Positions 51,815 to 58,582 of a stretch of DNA of 58,582 nt are shown in pieces. Source of the DNA: an uncultured bacterium (GTDB lineage: Bacteria; Bacteroidota; Bacteroidia; CAILMK01). Below the pieces are notes generated by a model that saw nothing but the letters and a program-made list of their open reading frames with translations, did not search any database and was not told the DNA's origin. Made by a program: the position numbers and the translations under genes. The stretch's first letter is position 1. The number at the start of each line of letters is the position of its first letter. The stretch spans positions 1-58,582 of the forward strand of contig CAIKRV010000032.1 in NCBI GenBank assembly GCA_903829945.1, read 5' to 3'.

Positions 51815-52942
51815 TTATAAATTTCCTCTTAAATCTTGCTCACGTTCAATCGCTTCAAACAAGGCTTTGAAATTGCCTTTTCCGAAGGAACGAGCACCTT
51901 TACGTTCAATTATTTCAAAAAATAAGGTTGGACGATCTTCCAATGGTTTAGTGAATATTTGTAATAAATACCCTTCCTCATCCTTATCCACCAAAATATC
52001 CAATGCGCGCAAAATTTCAACATCCTCGTCAATTTTGCCAACACGTTCCAATAATTCGTCATAATAATAGCCCGGAACGCTTAAAAATTCTACCCCTCTT
52101 TTTCTTAATTCTGAAACGGTATGAATAATATTATCGGTGGCTAAGGCCAAATGTTGTACCCCGGGACCTTCATAAAATTCAATGTATTCCTCAATTTGAG
52201 ATTTCTTTTTTCCGGCAGCCGGTTCATTAATCGGAAACTTAATATATCCGTTCCCATTAGAAACCACCTTGCTCATTAACGCAGAATATTCAGTGGAAAT
52301 ATCCGAATCATCAAAAGTAATTAAATTATAAAAGCCCATTACTTTTTCATAGTATTCCACCCATTTATTCATGGCGCCTAATTCTACATTACCCACGGCA
52401 TGATCCACGAATTTCAATCCTACATCTTCCGGATTGAAGGAAGATTCCCATTTGCGATACCCAGGCAAAAATACCCCATGGTAATTTTTACGTTCTACAA
52501 ATAAATTAACGGTATCTCCGTAGGTACGAATACCTGAAATTACAATTTTCCCGTCTTTATCCTCAATGGTGGTCGGCTCCATGAATGAAATACCGCCCCT
52601 TGAAGTTGTTTCCAGGTAAGATTTACTTGCATCATTTACTGTAATTGCATATACCTTGATGCCATCTCCATGCTTACGTAAATGGTCATTGATAGGATGT
52701 GATGAATTAAGCGGTGTGGTAAGTACCAATGTAATTTTACCTTGTCTTAATACATAGGAAACCTTATCTCTGGATCCGGTTTCCAATCCTTGATACGCTA
52801 AGGATTGAAATCCAAAAGCGGTTTTGTAAAAATGTGCTGCCTGCTTGGCATTGCCTACATATAGTTCTAAATAATCGGTCCCTAAAAGAGGTAAAAAATC
52901 TTCTGCTTGTTTCTTTTGGGGTTCTAAAACTTGAGTATCCAT
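51815..52942 (-). CDS. hppD: 4-hydroxyphenylpyruvate dioxygenase
   Basis: This iron enzyme turns 4-hydroxyphenylpyruvate into homogentisate in tyrosine breakdown. From the ATG at 52942 it has 375 residues with two VOC domains. The iron ligands are visible as His in LKFVDHAVGNVEL, His in GVQHLALATDNI, and Glu in TLFFEIIERKG. The frame stays open to a TTG at 52978, inside the end of hmgA; the ATG giving MDTQVLEPQKK is preferred. It follows hmgA by 26 bases, so product and next-step enzyme are made together. Confidence 0.96.
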   Translation of the reverse strand: MDTQVLEPQKKQAEDFLPLLGTDYLELYVGNAKQAAHFYKTAFGFQSLAYQGLETGSRDKVSYVLRQGKITLVLTTPLNSSHPINDHLRKHGDGIKVYAITVNDASKSYLETTSRGGISFMEPTTIEDKDGKIVISGIRTYGDTVNLFVERKNYHGVFLPGYRKWESSFNPEDVGLKFVDHAVGNVELGAMNKWVEYYEKVMGFYNLITFDDSDISTEYSALMSKVVSNGNGYIKFPINEPAAGKKKSQIEEYIEFYEGPGVQHLALATDNIIHTVSELRKRGVEFLSVPGYYYDELLERVGKIDEDVEILRALDILVDKDEEGYLLQIFTKPLEDRPTLFFEIIERKGARSFGKGNFKALFEAIEREQDLRGNL

Positions 52943-52968
52943 TGTAATAATATATTTTGAGTGTTTAA

Positions 52969-54117
52969 TTATAACCAACTTTTAAAATAATCTTTGTCTT
53001 CAATATGAGCAGCTGCTTCAGTCAATTTTAAAGGATGGAAGGTATCAATCATGACTGCTAATTCCTTTGTTTCTTTGGCTCCGATACTCTTTTCAACCGT
53101 ACCCGGATGCGGACCATGAGGAATGCCTTTAGGATGCAAGGTAATTTGTCCTCTTACCACGTGTTTACGACTCATAAAATCTCCATCTACATAGTACAAT
53201 ACTTCATCGGAATCAATATTGCTATGATTATACGGCGCAGGAATTGATAATGGATGATAATCAAACAAACGTGGCACAAACGAACAAATGACAAAATTAT
53301 TCGCTTCAAAGGTTTGATGCACGGGAGGCGGCTGATGTATTCTTCCGGTTATCGGTTCAAAATTATGAATAGAAAAAGCATAAGGATAGCAGCAACCATC
53401 CCATCCTATCAAATCGAAGGGATGGGTAGCATAAACATAAGGAAATATACGATCTTGCTTTTTAATAAAAATTTCAAACTTTCCAACTTCAGTATGAGTT
53501 TCTAAATTTTGCGGTTTGCGAATATCACGCTCACAAAATGGCGCATGTTCCATCAATTGACCATATTTGCTCAGGTATCTTTTTGGAGGAACGATCGGGG
53601 TAAAAGATTCCGCATATAAAATCCGATTGTTGGTGCCTTCAAAATCTAATTGATATACTAATCCACGCGGGATAATTAAATAATCACCATACTCAAAAGG
53701 GATACTTCCAAAAGCACTTTTTAATACGCCTTTGCCTTCGTGAATAAAGAGCATTTCATCCGCATCCGCATTTTTAAAAAAATAAGACATGGATTGTGTT
53801 GGTGCAGCTACGCCTACATAAACATCATTATTGACTAATAATGGAACCCTGCTTTTAATATAATCTTCCGCGGGAGGGGTATTGAATGTTACATAACTCC
53901 GGTGCTGCATGTTTTCTGCCACTGCAATTTTTGGTGCTATGCTATAGGATGGACCAATTTCCAATACTTTGGTTGGCGGATGAACATGGTATAATAAGGA
54001 ATAATCATTAGAGAATCCTTCTGTTGAGAACAATTCTTCGGCATACAATTGACCATCAGGTTGACGGAAGATGGTATGCCGCTTAGGAGGAATTTGACCT
54101 AAACTATAATAATGCAT
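52969..54117 (-). CDS. hmgA: Homogentisate 1,2-dioxygenase
   Basis: This 382-residue enzyme opens the ring of homogentisate, the product of HppD. The cupin-type fold shows in EMLFIHEGKGVLKSAFGSIPFEYGDYLIIPRG. The iron-site neighbourhood is PPPVHQTFEANNFVICSFVPRLFDYHP and GIPHGPHPGTVEKSI. It is shorter than the about 440-residue mammalian and Pseudomonas enzymes, as is usual for the Bacteroidota branch. It leads the hmgA-hppD operon; an exact -7 element and a perfect inverted repeat lie immediately upstream. Confidence 0.93.
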   Translation of the reverse strand: MHYYSLGQIPPKRHTIFRQPDGQLYAEELFSTEGFSNDYSLLYHVHPPTKVLEIGPSYSIAPKIAVAENMQHRSYVTFNTPPAEDYIKSRVPLLVNNDVYVGVAAPTQSMSYFFKNADADEMLFIHEGKGVLKSAFGSIPFEYGDYLIIPRGLVYQLDFEGTNNRILYAESFTPIVPPKRYLSKYGQLMEHAPFCERDIRKPQNLETHTEVGKFEIFIKKQDRIFPYVYATHPFDLIGWDGCCYPYAFSIHNFEPITGRIHQPPPVHQTFEANNFVICSFVPRLFDYHPLSIPAPYNHSNIDSDEVLYYVDGDFMSRKHVVRGQITLHPKGIPHGPHPGTVEKSIGAKETKELAVMIDTFHPLKLTEAAAHIEDKDYFKSWL

Positions 54118-54135
54118 ATATGGCGGTTAACCATA

Positions 54136-54165
54136 CAAAATTAATGAAAAAATATCATTTTTCAT
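54136..54165 (-). promoter_or_regulatory. hmgA promoter with adjoining perfect inverted repeat
   Basis: Exact TAATTTTG (54136-54143, minus strand) is 19 bases from the hmgA start codon. Directly upstream is a perfect 8-bp inverted repeat, ATGAAAAA (54144-54151) and TTTTTCAT (54158-54165), with a 6-base spacer. It fills the -7/-33 spacer, so a repressor or activator could bind there. Candidate operator of tyrosine catabolism. Confidence 0.55.
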
Positions 54166-54235
54166 GATGTCAGCTTCCGATGAAAAGTTTTAGTTTAAAG
54201 TGCTTTATTCCTCATAATCTGAAACATTTAGCTAT

Positions 54236-54263
54236 TTGAGTATTATTTTAATCATTACTTTTG
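54236..54263 (+). promoter_or_regulatory. Promoter of the methyltransferase gene
   Basis: TTG (54236-54238), a 17-base spacer and an exact TACTTTTG (54256-54263), 35 bases before the start codon. Confidence 0.55.
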
Positions 54264-54298
54264 TTGTGTAATTTTCTAACTATATTTAATTATCATCC

Positions 54299-55207
54299 AT
54301 GGATTCCCAGTATCTGGACTTACTTGTTCATCCTGTTAATAAATTGGCATTAAAGTTTGATGGCGTTAATAATCAATTAGTTGAAGAAAGTACCGGGGAT
54401 TGTTTTTCAATTAAAGAAGGAGTTCCTGTCCTATTGAGTAAAATAGCCCCTAAAAATATCAGCAAAACGGAAATACATAACAGTGAAGGCACTCAATTTG
54501 AATATAGAGCCCACTACCAAAATGATGCGGAATTATTTGATTATACTGCTGAAACAAAAGACCCCTTAGAAAAAGCAGAAATACAACGTTTACACCAAAA
54601 TATTTTAGCTGAAGTACCTAAAAATGCCAGTTGGATTTTGGATGTTGGAACCGGTGGTGCTTGGTTAGCCAAAAATTTGGTTCCACTTGGAAAAAATGTG
54701 ATATCCATGGATATTTCCGAAAAAAATCCAATTCGTGCAATTAAAAATTTGCCTTCATCACATCATTTTGCACTGGTAGCCGATGTATTCGAATTACCCA
54801 TTAAAGATAATGCTATGGACGTTATTGTTGCTTCGGAAATTATTGAACATCTTAGTCAACCCGGTGTTTTTATTGCAGCTCTTTACAAGGCCTTAAAGCC
54901 CGGCGGGAAAATTATTATTACTACCCCTTACAATGAAACCATTCAATATTCGCAGTGCATTCATTGTAATCATTTGACTCCACAAAATGCACATTTGCAT
55001 TCCTTTACTGAATATTCTATTTTGAAATTTCTTCCGGAAAACATTAAATCTTATCAAACAAAAATCATTAATAATAAAATATTGGCCAAATTGCGGTTGC
55101 AATTAATTTTAAAAGGACTTCCCTTGCCCCTTTGGAATATCGTAGATAAAATTAGTAATAAGATTATTAAGAAGTCTTTCCGATTGATGTTGATTATTAA
55201 AAAATAA
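54299..55207 (+). CDS. Class I SAM-dependent methyltransferase with Trm112-like N-terminus
   Basis: This 302-residue protein has a Trm112p-like opening (LDLLVHPVNKLALKFDGVNN ... SIKEGVPVLL, about residues 5-46) and then a methyltransferase type 11 domain. The SAM motif is ILDVGTGGAWLAKNL (about 117-131), with VIVASEIIEHLSQPG and LKPGGKIIITTPY. The fusion of a Trm112-like part to a methyltransferase is common in surface polysaccharide and secondary-metabolite clusters, and a flippase lies next to it. Substrate unknown. Its stop codon directly abuts that of the convergent flippase gene. Confidence 0.85.
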   Translation: MDSQYLDLLVHPVNKLALKFDGVNNQLVEESTGDCFSIKEGVPVLLSKIAPKNISKTEIHNSEGTQFEYRAHYQNDAELFDYTAETKDPLEKAEIQRLHQNILAEVPKNASWILDVGTGGAWLAKNLVPLGKNVISMDISEKNPIRAIKNLPSSHHFALVADVFELPIKDNAMDVIVASEIIEHLSQPGVFIAALYKALKPGGKIIITTPYNETIQYSQCIHCNHLTPQNAHLHSFTEYSILKFLPENIKSYQTKIINNKILAKLRLQLILKGLPLPLWNIVDKISNKIIKKSFRLMLIIKK

Positions 55208-56518
55208 TTATATCAAGGTGGAAATAAAATAAACAACTATGCTTACTATGGCATAAAAGCCCCAAATTTTAACAGAAACATAAGAGGAGAATTCAACACC
55301 TTCCCGGTGACAATACCATGCTAAAATAACTTTATGCAGCATAAAAGATATTAAGGTGGCAAAGGCAATGCCCAACATCCCAAAATAATAAATAAATACA
55401 GCATCCAAAATTACATTGATGCCCCATTCCATAGCCGATGCACGGAAGAGTTGCCCATTTTTTTGCATGGAAAGTAAAATAGTATGCGGAAAAAGTAAGC
55501 GGCTGATAATTATTAATAGATAAACATTAAATATACCTGCTGAAAGACTAAATGCAGGAGTGTACACCCATGAAAATAGAAATTTACTGACGAGTAAAAA
55601 AACTATAGTGACAGGGAAAAACAAATGCAGCAATTGCGTACTTCTGCGTTTTATAATAGCCAATCCTTCCTTCATATTTCCCAGTACATGATGGGAGGCC
55701 AATTCTGCACTCATGGCATTGCTAAAGGAATTGGCCAATAAGGTAACAAAAGGCAATTCTAAGGCACCATAACTAAAAACTGCAAAATCGGCATCATTAT
55801 AATAATGGGTAACAAATAAACTATCAATATAGCCCATGCTGGAGCCGATAATTAAGGAGCCGATATAGGGACCGGTACGACTACTGAGTAAGCGCATTTC
55901 TTCCCAATGAAATTGTATGCCATAATGTTTCAAGACATAAAAAATCAAAAATAAATAGCGGATCATTGCGCTTATTCCCAGCAATATTAAGGAAGTATAT
56001 AAGGTGGTATCAAATAATAAAGGAATCGCCAGTGCTAAGGTTTGCATTAAAAATACACATACACCATACCATAATAATTCTTTAGATTTTTTGCGCAATA
56101 AAAAAATGTACTCCATCAAAAATGCAGGCGCATTGAATAGCGTAAATAAAATAAATACATGGTACAATTCAAAATGTTCATGGATGATGGATTTTTCTAT
56201 TATTAAAAGCACCCCACAAGCCAACAGGGATATAAGGCTCAGTAATATTATTGCATTCGAAATAAGATAAGATTGTTTCTTCGAATTGACGGCAGCATAA
56301 TACGGTAATAATGGATCGATAATTCCGGATACCCAAAAGGAAGTTGCCAATTGCCCAATCAATAAAAGCTTTTCATAAAATCCAATTAATTCTTTGCCGG
56401 GCAGCACTCTGGCCAATACCACAGAAAGAATCATCCTGGAAGCAAATCTTAATAATTGAAATACCTGCAAAGCACGCAAGGAATCAATTTTCAATTTGCT
56501 GAAAAGTGTTTTTACCAT
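55208..56518 (-). CDS. Polysaccharide flippase (Wzx/MATE-like)
   Basis: This 436-residue protein has about twelve membrane helices and few charged residues. The N-terminal region QLLRFASRMILSVVLARVLP and the second-half motif with SSMGYIDSLFVTHYYNDADFAVFSYG are typical of the oligosaccharide flippase (Wzx/MOP) superfamily, which moves lipid-linked glycans across the inner membrane. The start overlaps the upstream FucP-like gene by 7 bases. No polysaccharide polymerase or glycosyltransferase cluster lies beside it, so its cargo cannot be named. Confidence 0.83.
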   Translation of the reverse strand: MVKTLFSKLKIDSLRALQVFQLLRFASRMILSVVLARVLPGKELIGFYEKLLLIGQLATSFWVSGIIDPLLPYYAAVNSKKQSYLISNAIILLSLISLLACGVLLIIEKSIIHEHFELYHVFILFTLFNAPAFLMEYIFLLRKKSKELLWYGVCVFLMQTLALAIPLLFDTTLYTSLILLGISAMIRYLFLIFYVLKHYGIQFHWEEMRLLSSRTGPYIGSLIIGSSMGYIDSLFVTHYYNDADFAVFSYGALELPFVTLLANSFSNAMSAELASHHVLGNMKEGLAIIKRRSTQLLHLFFPVTIVFLLVSKFLFSWVYTPAFSLSAGIFNVYLLIIISRLLFPHTILLSMQKNGQLFRASAMEWGINVILDAVFIYYFGMLGIAFATLISFMLHKVILAWYCHREGVEFSSYVSVKIWGFYAIVSIVVYFISTLI

Positions 56519-57780
56519 TTAAAAATTTTATGTCCTTTTACCGCATAAAAGAAAATGTAAGCATAAATGGGTATCAGTAGCCAATAGGCGTTTTTAAAAC
56601 CAATGGAAGGCGTATTGGCCAATTGTGCGTATAATAATGGCATAACAGCCCCACCGGCAATGCACATCACCAAAATGGCAGAACCGGTTTTGGTAAATTT
56701 TCCTAATCCGTGTATGGCTAACGGCCAAATGGCAGGCCAAACTAAAGCGTTGGCGATGCCCAAAGAGGCAATAAATAAAATGGACTCATACCCTTCCGAA
56801 GTCAGTGCCAAACCTGTGACGAGAATCCCTAATAAGGCGGTCATGGATAAGGCCTTGGCTTGCGTAATTATTTTTGGAATCATCACTATGCCTATAATAT
56901 ATCCAATGACCATTCCCGCCAAGGTATAGGAGGTAAAAATACGTGCATCCTGCAAGGGAATATGCATGGACTGCCCGTATAATATGATGGTATCCCCGCA
57001 AACTACTTCTGCACCCACATATAAAAATATACCTAAAGCGCCCAATATTAAATTTGGAAATTGAAATATTGAGGTATGTTCCTGTTTTAATATGTCAGAT
57101 GTAATATCTTTCTCATCTTCTTCATTTTCTTGTTCAATTTCCGGTAAGGATGAAAAATATAACATCACCGCTAATCCTACCAAAACTAAAGCCATCAGGC
57201 AATAAGGCAAAATTGCTTTGGCTGCCAATTCATTTAAAATTTTATTTTTTAATTCGGGTGAGGCCGTTTTTACCCGCTCCATCACTGAATCTGCATCATT
57301 TAAAATAACCGCGCCTAAAATTATTGGGGCCAATACCCCGGCAATTTTATTAGCAATCCCCATAATACTGATTCTTTTGGCAGCACTCTCAATAGGACCA
57401 ACTATAGTCACATAGGGATTGGAAGCGGTTTGCAGCAAGGCTAATCCGGTACCAATAATAAATAATCCCAATAAAAATAAAGCATAAATTCTACTTAAAG
57501 CTGCCGGGACAAATATTAAAGCTCCAAGGGCCATGACCACTAATCCCAACATCATCCCTTTTTTAAATCCCGTACGCTCCAATATTTTTGATGCCGGTAA
57601 GGACATTACAAAATAGGAAATATAAAACGCAAAAGCAACCAACATAGCCTCTACCGGTTTCAATTCACATGAAATTCTCAGATAAGGAATAAGGGTGCTA
57701 TTGAGCCATGTTACAAATCCAAAAATGAAGAATAAGGAGCCTAAGATGAGTACCGGCCCTATATTTGAACGTTTATCCAT
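56512..57780 (-). CDS. FucP-type sugar:proton MFS transporter
   Basis: This 422-residue major facilitator protein has twelve membrane helices and the family opening LGSLFFIFGFVTWLNSTLIPYL, seen in FucP and GluP glucose/galactose/fucose carriers. Further conserved parts are TASNPYVTIVGP (about residues 122-133) and GTGLALLQ. It should bring hexoses in with protons. It is translationally coupled (7-base overlap) to the flippase gene. Confidence 0.92.
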   Translation of the reverse strand: MDKRSNIGPVLILGSLFFIFGFVTWLNSTLIPYLRISCELKPVEAMLVAFAFYISYFVMSLPASKILERTGFKKGMMLGLVVMALGALIFVPAALSRIYALFLLGLFIIGTGLALLQTASNPYVTIVGPIESAAKRISIMGIANKIAGVLAPIILGAVILNDADSVMERVKTASPELKNKILNELAAKAILPYCLMALVLVGLAVMLYFSSLPEIEQENEEDEKDITSDILKQEHTSIFQFPNLILGALGIFLYVGAEVVCGDTIILYGQSMHIPLQDARIFTSYTLAGMVIGYIIGIVMIPKIITQAKALSMTALLGILVTGLALTSEGYESILFIASLGIANALVWPAIWPLAIHGLGKFTKTGSAILVMCIAGGAVMPLLYAQLANTPSIGFKNAYWLLIPIYAYIFFYAVKGHKIFKW

Positions 57781-57823
57781 TGGTTTAATTATTGCTGCGA
57801 ATATAAGTACTTATTAAATTTTA

Positions 57824-57831
57824 TAACTTTG
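57824..57831 (+). promoter_or_regulatory. -7 promoter element ahead of the repeat protein gene
   Basis: Exact TAACTTTG, 17 bases before the ATG at 57849. Confidence 0.5.
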
Positions 57832-57848
57832 AATTAAATAAAATAATC

Positions 57849-58256
57849 ATGAAACGTTTACAATTCTTGCTCTTTTTTACGTTTTTGTCAGTATTTGGCT
57901 ATAGTCAAAGAATAGAAGACAGCCATTATGCCACCAAAAATTATATTCACGAAGATGGTCGTATTGAAGACGCACATTATACTACAGTTGGATATATAAA
58001 GCAAGATGGTCGCATAGAGGATGCTCATTATACTACCATAGGTTATATTCATAATGACGGACGAATTGAAGATGCCCATTATTCCACCGTAGGTTACGTC
58101 CATGCTGATGGCCGTGTGGAAGATGCACACTACAGTACATTAGGATATATCCATGAAGATGGCCGGGTGGAAGATGCCCATTACAGTACTTTAGGCTATG
58201 CCAAAGGCATCAAAAAGGAATGGGCTGCCATACAGTTCTTCTTCTTTAAACTATGA
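57849..58256 (+). CDS. Secreted six-repeat protein (beta-flower-like)
   Basis: This 135-residue protein has a signal peptide (residues 1-20, ending YSQ). Residues 21-120 are six tandem copies of a 17-residue unit, consensus RIEDAHYSTxGYIHxDG; the last copy is two residues short. The tail IKKEWAAIQFFFFKL closes it. Each unit reads as two short strands with a turn at DG, so a closed radial fold of repeated blades is likely. I recall similar Bacteroidota proteins annotated as beta-flower proteins, which had no known function. Copies differ at silent positions, so the protein sequence is being conserved. Confidence 0.85.
   Translation: MKRLQFLLFFTFLSVFGYSQRIEDSHYATKNYIHEDGRIEDAHYTTVGYIKQDGRIEDAHYTTIGYIHNDGRIEDAHYSTVGYVHADGRVEDAHYSTLGYIHEDGRVEDAHYSTLGYAKGIKKEWAAIQFFFFKL
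57909..58208 (+). repeat. Six tandem 51-base coding repeats
   Basis: Six in-frame units of 51 bases (17 residues), the last one 45 bases. Codons for the same residues differ between copies (for example EDAH is GAAGACGCACAT, GAGGATGCTCAT and GAAGATGCCCAT), so the array is old or kept free of recombination. Confidence 0.92.
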
Positions 58257-58320
58257 GCGATCCAATGATTTTTTTGGAAACTTAATATCTTTTTACGTTA
58301 TTCGCAGTTCATAATTTTTC

Positions 58321-58582
58321 ATGAATTTACCAGATATTTACCGAAAGGCTATTTTTTTTATTATTGCAGCCGCTTGCTTCAGTCCTTTTATAGACCCTCC
58401 TATTGCCTTATTATTAGGACTAATTTTAGCGCAAACCATAGGACATCCTTATAAAGCTAAAAATTCCAAATTCACTAAAATATTACTGCAAAGTTCAGTG
58501 GTAGGATTGGGATTTGGGATGAATTTTTTCAAGGCGATGAAAGCCGGACAGGAAGGTATTTTATTTACCATTAGTACTATAG
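58321..58582 (+). CDS. YeiH/UPF0324 family putative sulfate exporter (partial, runs off the window)
   Basis: The first 87 residues are visible, starting at the ATG at 58321. Membrane helices appear at about residues 10-23 and 27-42, then ILLQSSVVGLGFGMNFFKA, the hallmark of the YeiH/UPF0324 family annotated as putative sulfate exporters. The C-terminal part lies beyond the window. The start was chosen as the first ATG giving a short cytoplasmic N-terminus before the first helix. The 64-base gap from the repeat protein shows only a weak TATCTTTT element. Confidence 0.85.
   Translation, partial: MNLPDIYRKAIFFIIAAACFSPFIDPPIALLLGLILAQTIGHPYKAKNSKFTKILLQSSVVGLGFGMNFFKAMKAGQEGILFTISTI

Noticed and set aside
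52943-52978. Longer HppD start at a TTG inside the end of hmgA
   Set aside because: The ATG at 52942 gives a normal N-terminus and a clean intergenic spacer.
57909-58208. CRISPR array or non-coding satellite
   Set aside because: The 51-base units are adjacent without spacers, in frame, and differ at silent codon positions, so they are coding repeats.

Overview
The window is a 58.6 kb stretch of an AT-rich chromosome from a member of the Bacteroidota, most likely a Chitinophagales/Sphingobacteriales-type bacterium. The evidence is the type IX secretion (T9SS) lipoprotein PorW/SprE, two secreted enzymes with T9SS-type C-terminal sorting tails, families seen mainly in this phylum (Omp28-like, DUF6029-like, an AtpB with a signal peptide), a split F-ATPase operon, and 16 exact copies of the Bacteroidota -7 promoter element TANNTTTG ahead of likely transcription units, mostly about 20 bases from the start codon. 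Shine-Dalgarno sequences are not evident. I cannot place it to genus. No tRNA, rRNA, CRISPR array, insertion sequence, prophage or classical defence island was seen: this is essentially core chromosome.

Layout. 1-7.3 kb (minus strand): M23 peptidase, bactofilin, AtpZ, AtpI-like, then F-ATPase subunits a, c, b, delta, alpha, gamma, ending in a strong terminator; beta and epsilon are missing here. 7.3-13.8 kb (plus): PorW/SprE, the class A penicillin-binding protein PBP1A, a small lipoprotein and a propeller-like secreted protein. 13.8-21.9 kb (minus): a sugar-nucleotide-type dehydrogenase plus glycosyltransferase 9, DapD with a TlpA-like thioredoxin protein, a FAD oxidoreductase, a YrdC/YciO protein and SucC. 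22-29.6 kb: a TIGR01777 epimerase, a CAP-domain lipoprotein, a DUF6580-like membrane protein, a TPR protein with GyrA, and a small conserved protein. 29.7-37.4 kb: a T9SS-secreted M1 peptidase homologue, then CBS protein, deoxynucleoside kinase, FolK, aldehyde dehydrogenase and M13 peptidase. 37.5-40.2 kb (plus): a Tat-exported class V aminotransferase homologue and a T9SS-tailed endonuclease/phosphatase-fold protein. 40.3-48.2 kb (minus): DUF6029-like, Omp28-like, DUF1684-like, PheT, a coiled-coil protein, ZapA and RNase Y. 48.3-51.7 kb (minus): geranylgeranyl-reductase-like flavoprotein, RadC, ribosomal protein S20 and two tandem TlpA-like proteins. 51.8-54.1 kb: the tyrosine catabolic pair HmgA-HppD. 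54.3-58.6 kb: a methyltransferase, a flippase and FucP-type sugar transporter pair, a six-repeat secreted protein, and the start of a YeiH-type exporter.

How the genes work together. The clearest functional cluster is the cell-envelope locus at 5.9-13.8 kb: a peptidoglycan hydrolase and a bactofilin on one strand, and a T9SS lipoprotein with a peptidoglycan synthase on the other, with the hydrolase-bactofilin pair running straight into the ATP synthase operon. HmgA and HppD carry out consecutive steps of tyrosine breakdown. ZapA, a ZapB-like coiled coil and RNase Y follow PheT in one run. No complete new system stands out. The most interesting leads are the envelope/T9SS/ATP-synthase arrangement, a HEPN-like RNAIVH motif fused to CBS domains beside a nucleoside kinase, the Tat-exported PLP enzyme next to an apparently catalytically altered EEP-fold protein, and the six-repeat (beta-flower-like) secreted protein.
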